In this document: positions 6,836 to 9,601 of the stretch, in pieces
How positions within the stretch are numbered: position 1 is the first letter of the stretch
Layout of the letters: every line of letters begins with the position of its first letter
Source of the DNA: Firmicutes bacterium CAG:449
Lineage (GTDB): Bacteria > Bacillota_I > Bacilli_A > RFN20 > CAG-449
Assembly (NCBI GenBank): GCA_000432895.1
Contig: FR889411.1
Coordinates: 1-9,601 of the forward strand
Direction: 5' to 3'
DNA: 9,601 nucleotides
Notes under the pieces: model-generated
Databases searched by the model: none
What the model was told of the DNA's origin: nothing
What the model saw: the letters and a program-made list of their open reading frames with translations, nothing else
Program-made: the position numbers and the translations under genes

Positions 6836-6926
6836 ATTGTAGTTCGTAGGTTCGAATCCTACTCGATTAAAAATCGATAACTCAGTGGTTAGAGTAGCAG
6901 AATGCAAAAAAAACAACATGTATTAT
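6831..6926 (+). ncRNA. Circularly permuted tRNA-like element (3' half before 5' half)
   Basis: A canonical T arm comes first: GTAGG (6846-6850), loop TTCGAAT (6851-6857), CCTAC (6858-6862). The 7-nt acceptor strand TCGATTA (6863-6869) follows. After one base comes AAATCGA (6871-6877), which pairs with that strand in 6 of 7 positions, then TA (tRNA positions 8-9) and a canonical D arm: ACTC 6880-6883, loop AGTGGTTA, GAGT 6892-6895. A26 and GCAGA (27-31) lead to a 7-base ATGCAAA, which would read as an anticodon loop with U33 and anticodon GCA (Cys). The candidate 39-43 strand, ATTGT 6836-6840, pairs poorly with GCAGA. The acceptor strands are sealed by an AAA loop, leaving no free 3' end and no CCA. 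It may be a permuted tRNA gene, an uncharged tRNA mimic or a tRNA relic. Arms are clear; function is inference. Confidence 0.5.
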
Positions 6927-6952
6927 AGAATACAAAAAAATTAAAAGCCCGC

Positions 6953-6994
6953 GTTAACGAAAGTATTGCTTTTGAGCAATACAAAGTAGTTAAC
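6953..6994 (+). other. Nested hairpin in the leader region
   Basis: GTATTGC (6963-6969) and GCAATAC (6976-6982) form a perfect 7-bp stem with a TTTTGA loop. GTTAAC flanks it at 6953-6958 and 6989-6994, giving an outer 6-bp helix separated by 4- and 6-nt internal strands. No T run follows, so it is not a terminator. A small triloop hairpin, TAAGC 7004-7008 with GCTTA 7012-7016, comes next. Confidence 0.55.
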
Positions 6995-7027
6995 AATAAA
7001 ATCTAAGCCTTGCTTAAAGAGGATACC

Positions 7028-7099
7028 GTTATTATTAATTATGATCAATTTTTATTCATCATAAAGCGTAATAACTTAATCAATAACCGCTTATTTTTT
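7028..7099 (+). promoter_or_regulatory. Possible attenuator-like leader before the SPFH gene
   Basis: A long hairpin pairs GTTATTA (7028-7034) with TAATAAC (7069-7075) and TTATGAT (7039-7045) with ATCATAA (7058-7064) across a 4x4 internal loop. Its internal-loop strand contains most of AAGCG (7064-7068), which can instead pair with CGCTT (7088-7092). A T6 run (7094-7099) sits right after that second arm, so the alternative pairing would be a weak terminator. The start of the SPFH gene is about 55 nt further on. The two folds are mutually exclusive, but the terminator stem is only 5 bp with a 19-nt loop. Confidence 0.35.
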
Positions 7100-7152
7100 A
7101 TAGGGTAGCTATCAATAATCCCAAATAATGGATTCATATAAAGGAGAAAAAC

Positions 7153-8262
7153 ATGAAAACAATTATCGTTGAAGGAAATAAAGGTTTTTTATTTAAAAAA
7201 GGTAAATTTATTAAAATGGTCGAAGCAGGAGAATACACCTCATTTAATAAAAGAACTTATGATATTGCTAAAGTAAATGATAAAGAAATAATTACTAATT
7301 TAAAAACTGATTTAAATATTTTTACTCAAGATGAGAATTTTATCAATCAAACAATTGTCCATGAAGTAAAAAATGGACAAATCGCTTTACATTTTGTTAA
7401 TGATTTATTTGAAAGTGTTTTACAAGCAGGTAAACACTATTTTTGGAATATCGATAGAACTCATAGTTTTATTGAACTTGATTTATCTTCACCAATTTTA
7501 ATTGATAGTTTTCCAAAATCTTTATTAAATGATAATAGACTTATTCCATATATTAAAAAAATTGAAATTAATGATAAAAAAATTGGAGTTTTATATTTTG
7601 ACCATAAAATACAAGGTTTATTAAATCCAGGAACTTATTATTACTTAAATGGCAATGTTTCTGTTGATTGTCCTGTTTTAGATACTTGCTTAATTTGTCA
7701 AGATATCTTAGGACAAGAGATTTTAACTAACGATAAAGTAACATTAAGAATTAGTTGTGTTTGTAATTATAAAATCACCGATTATATTAAAATCGTAAGC
7801 GAAATTGATGATTATAAAAATCAACTCTATATTGCTATTCAACTTGCTTTAAGAGACTATATTGGCGAAAGAAATCTTGATACAATCTTAACATCTAAAA
7901 AAGAATTATCAGAATATTTAAGTACTTCATTAAAAGAAAAAGGAGCTCTTTTATATTTAGATATTGAAGAAGTATCAGTTAAAGATATTGTTTTACCTGG
8001 TGAAATTCGTGATATTATGAATACAGTTTTAATTGCTGAAAAGAAAGCACAAGCAAATGTTATTACTCGTCGAGAAGAAGTTGCTTCCACGCGTTCACTT
8101 TTAAATACTGCTCGATTAATGGATGAAAACGCAACATTATATAAATTAAAAGAATTAGAATATGTTGAAAGAATTTGTGAAAAAGTTGGTAATATTAATC
8201 TTACTACTGGAGGAGATATCTTATCTCAATTAACAACTGTTTTATCATCGAAAAAAGACTAA
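7153..8262 (+). CDS. SPFH/Band-7 (slipin-like) protein
   Basis: The 369-residue product belongs to the stomatin/prohibitin/flotillin/HflK superfamily. These proteins form rings or scaffolds on membranes and often modulate proteases or membrane domains. The N-terminal part (residues 1-130) has an IIVEGNKGFLFKKGKF segment and a second related QIALHFVNDLFESVLQAGKHYFW segment. The SPFH core covers about 140-300, including VTLRISCVCNYKITDY, LQLAxRDYIGERNLD-type helices and EVSVKDIVLPGEIRDIM. An Ala/Glu-rich helix (IAEKKAQANVITRREEVASTR, about 295-315) is the usual assembly coiled coil. There is no N-terminal membrane helix, as in short cytosolic slipins. The ATG follows AAGGAG (7141-7146) by 6 nt. 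It sits behind the tRNA-like leader, and its stop overlaps the convergent pseudogene's stop (8259-8262). Confidence 0.88.
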   Translation: MKTIIVEGNKGFLFKKGKFIKMVEAGEYTSFNKRTYDIAKVNDKEIITNLKTDLNIFTQDENFINQTIVHEVKNGQIALHFVNDLFESVLQAGKHYFWNIDRTHSFIELDLSSPILIDSFPKSLLNDNRLIPYIKKIEINDKKIGVLYFDHKIQGLLNPGTYYYLNGNVSVDCPVLDTCLICQDILGQEILTNDKVTLRISCVCNYKITDYIKIVSEIDDYKNQLYIAIQLALRDYIGERNLDTILTSKKELSEYLSTSLKEKGALLYLDIEEVSVKDIVLPGEIRDIMNTVLIAEKKAQANVITRREEVASTRSLLNTARLMDENATLYKLKELEYVERICEKVGNINLTTGGDILSQLTTVLSSKKD

Positions 8263-8667
8263 TTATCTTTTTGATAATATTTAACTGCATAATCAAAACT
8301 TTTAAGAAATAAATTCACTGCTTCTTTACTTTCTTTTGCATGTGGAACCATCATATCAAAAGCATGATAACAACCTTCAAAGAATTTAAAGCTAACCTCA
8401 ACGTTAGCTTTTTTTAATCTAGAAATATACTCTTTTGTTTTCTCATAAAAAGGATCGATTGTTCCTACAAAACTAAAACAAGGAGGTAAACAAGAAAAAT
8501 CATTTTCTAATAAAGGTAAAACATATTTATTAATATCTTTAACTCCATCTAAATATATTTCCCAAGCTTTTTTATTTTGCTTTTTTAAAATTTTTAATAG
8601 AAAATAATTTAAAAATATATCCACTTAAACGTAAATCTTTAGCAATCATTTTACTATTTATTTTCAT
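8259..8667 (-). pseudogene. Internally deleted alpha/beta-hydrolase (esterase/lipase) pseudogene
   Basis: An N-terminal piece starts at the ATG at 8667 with a good AAAGGAA ribosome binding site. It reads MKINSKMIAKDLRLSGYIFK and stops at 8572-8574 after 31 codons. The other frame continues with KKAWEIYLDG, LPPCFSFVGTIDPFYEKTKEY and FFEGCYHAFD, the C-terminal end of an alpha/beta-hydrolase-3/lipase-type enzyme, to a TAG at 8259-8261. That end keeps the acid (Asp of TIDP) and the His (CYHAFD). The middle, which should carry HGGG and the GDSAGG nucleophile elbow, is gone. A full-length relative would be about 300 residues, so roughly 150 residues have been deleted with a frame change at the A-rich junction near 8575-8600. 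No catalytic Ser remains, so the product would be inactive. Confidence 0.82.
8388..8415 (+). terminator. Intrinsic terminator of the SPFH transcript inside the antisense pseudogene
   Basis: AAAGCTAAC (8388-8396) and GTTAGCTTT (8403-8411) form a perfect 9-bp stem with a 6-nt loop. Seven T (8409-8415) follow on the plus strand. It is about 125 nt after the SPFH stop codon. On the minus strand the same bases encode KANVEVSF of the hydrolase remnant and no T run follows, so it would act only on the plus-strand transcript. Confidence 0.75.
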
Positions 8668-8685
8668 TATTAGTTCCTTTTTTTA

Positions 8686-9171
8686 TTAATGAATAATTAA
8701 TTTAATATTTTTTGACTCACATATTTTAATCAAATCATTTTTTTCAAAATATCCTATTGCTTTTGTAATTATATTTTCATTTTCGTGAATGGTAATAAAA
8801 GCAACCTTAGGGCTTTGATAAGTAAATAATAATTGTAGCCAAGAAATAAACGAATTAATTTTATAATATTCTATTTGAACAATATCATCATAATTAACAA
8901 TAATGGCTTGTCCATTTGAAGATAAATTATCAAATTTAATTTCAAAGAATGAATCATTGATTTTAATAAAATTTCTCTGACTATATGCTTCTTTTATTGT
9001 AGCAATAATACACACAATAAATAAAAAAATAAAACTCGCTAATATTATATATCCTTGAAAATTTGAAAAAACAATGCAATAAATTGTTAACACAATAATA
9101 ATTGGTATAAAGAAAACTGAAAGAACAATTATCATAGGTTGTAACATCGCTTTATTTGTATAAATCATCAT
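8686..9171 (-). CDS. Membrane protein with two N-terminal helices and a PH-like C-terminal domain
   Basis: This 161-residue protein has two hydrophobic helices (about 12-35 and 40-58), then a soluble domain of about 100 residues. That domain alternates strands (FIKINDSFFEIKFD, QAIIVNYDDIVQIEYYKI, KVAFITIHENENII) and ends in a helix (NDLIKICESKNI). Two helices followed by such a barrel resemble small bacterial PH-like (bPH) membrane proteins of unknown function; this is a pattern match, not an identified family. The start could be either of two adjacent ATG codons at 9171 or 9168, behind a rather distant AAGGAT. It lies about 19 nt upstream of the hydrolase pseudogene on the same strand and may once have been in one transcript with it. 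Confidence 0.7.
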   Translation of the reverse strand: MMIYTNKAMLQPMIIVLSVFFIPIIIVLTIYCIVFSNFQGYIILASFIFLFIVCIIATIKEAYSQRNFIKINDSFFEIKFDNLSSNGQAIIVNYDDIVQIEYYKINSFISWLQLLFTYQSPKVAFITIHENENIITKAIGYFEKNDLIKICESKNIKLIIH

Positions 9172-9304
9172 AAATTATCCAATCCTTATTTACTTTCAAA
9201 TTAAACATATAAAATATTTTTTTCAACTCCTCTTTTTAATAAGACCTATAATTTAATAATAAATTTGTAATAGTAAGTTTTAAATAATTAATTTTATAAT
9301 TAAA

Positions 9305-9601
9305 TTATTTTTTCTTTTTATATTTTCTTTTAAAATTTTTTAACTCTTGTTTTTCTTCTTTTGTAAGTTTCATCTCTTTGCCATCAACAATTTCCCACCA
9401 AAGAATAATAATAACTAAATAAAGATAATATATTACAATAATTAAGCCGCAACAAATATCAATAAAATTATCATTTATTGAATTACTTATAATTTTGTTT
9501 GAAAATAAATCAATTAAAAACAGAATAAAACTAATAATTAAACATACCAAAAATATAAAAATTGGAATAATTTTAAAATAATTATATGGGCTTTCAGGTT
9601 T
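9305..9601 (-). CDS. C-terminal part of a membrane protein (cut by window edge)
   Basis: The frame is open from the window end to a TAA at 9305-9307, so the true start lies beyond 9601. A TTG at 9550 is the first possible start inside the window, but coding-like sequence (ESPYNYFKIIPIFIFL) continues in frame upstream without a stop, so I treat the gene as partial. The visible about 98 residues have two hydrophobic segments (the first around FIFLVCLIISFILFLIDLF, the second around CCGLIIVIYYLYLVIIILWW) and a charged tail rich in Lys (KLTKEEKQELKNFKRKYKKKK is the extreme end, split here only for description). The family is not recognised. It is followed on the same strand, 133 bp later, by the PH-like membrane protein gene; that gap is AT-rich and holds no gene. 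Confidence 0.6.
   Translation of the reverse strand, partial: KPESPYNYFKIIPIFIFLVCLIISFILFLIDLFSNKIISNSINDNFIDICCGLIIVIYYLYLVIIILWWEIVDGKEMKLTKEEKQELKNFKRKYKKKK

Noticed and set aside
6797..6869. Ordinary (unpermuted) tRNA ending at the T arm
   Set aside because: At normal tRNA length upstream there is no TAATCGA-like acceptor strand and no D arm. A TATTCGA at 6738-6744 matches 6 of 7 pairs but lies about 130 nt away with no D arm after it.
6831..6926. Two-piece (permuted) tmRNA
   Set aside because: The arm order fits, but the 5' half has a canonical tRNA D arm rather than the reduced tmRNA one. I see no tag reading frame ending in Ala-Ala and no G-U pair at position 3-70.
7857..8090. Minus-strand open frame of 77 codons
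   Set aside because: It is fully inside the well-supported SPFH gene on the other strand and has no start signals.
9200..9226. TTGAAA / TTTAAT promoter on the minus strand before the PH-like gene
   Set aside because: The boxes are good but the spacer is only 15 bp in very AT-rich DNA, so I did not list it as a feature.
1..9601. CRISPR array, rRNA, phage structural genes or integrase
   Set aside because: No regularly spaced direct repeats with unique spacers, no rRNA-like sequence and no recognisable phage or integrase motifs were seen.

Overview
The window is AT-rich DNA (by eye below 30% G+C over most of its length) with Bacillota/Mollicutes-type signals: AGGAGG-like ribosome binding sites, TTA as the main leucine codon on the right side, ATG starts and TAA stops. 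The large genes stay open with TGA as stop and encode Trp as TGG, so the standard bacterial code fits. A gut lineage near Acholeplasma, Anaeroplasma, RF39 or Erysipelotrichia is plausible. That placement is inference; no rRNA or marker gene is present.

Left edge (1-498): the last 24 codons of an unrecognised gene, then a more G+C-rich non-coding stretch with many short hairpins and a possible pseudoknot, ending in a T-rich tract at about 340. It resembles the 3' end of a mobile element with a structured RNA, but I cannot name it. A TGTACGCA direct repeat follows.

Left module (499-4497): an AraC-family regulator (-) diverges from a 992-residue lipoprotein (+). The lipoprotein has a Ser/Thr-rich stalk, two small repeated beta modules, three beta-sandwich-like modules and a C-terminal SGNH/GDSL esterase. 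Their promoters overlap, and a strong terminator closes the lipoprotein gene. This looks like a regulated surface enzyme acting on an acylated glycan.

Middle (4506-6694): a decayed C-terminal remnant of a DUF4143-type ATPase, an alpha/beta hydrolase (-) whose ribosome binding site sits in a perfect inverted repeat, a 66-residue membrane protein that may be truncated, and a LOG-family phosphoribohydrolase.

Non-coding 6695-7152: the most unusual part. Behind a good sigma-A-type promoter lie a tRNA T arm with its 3' acceptor strand, then at once the complementary 5' acceptor strand and a canonical D arm. This is the order of a circularly permuted tRNA. Further hairpins and a T run lead to the next gene.

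Right side (7153-9601): an SPFH/slipin-like protein (+), convergent with an internally deleted alpha/beta hydrolase pseudogene (-) that carries the SPFH gene's likely terminator on its antisense strand. Then come a two-helix membrane protein with a soluble C-terminal domain (-) and a membrane protein cut by the window edge (-). The two pseudogenes and the mobile-element-like left end suggest an accessory, actively decaying region.
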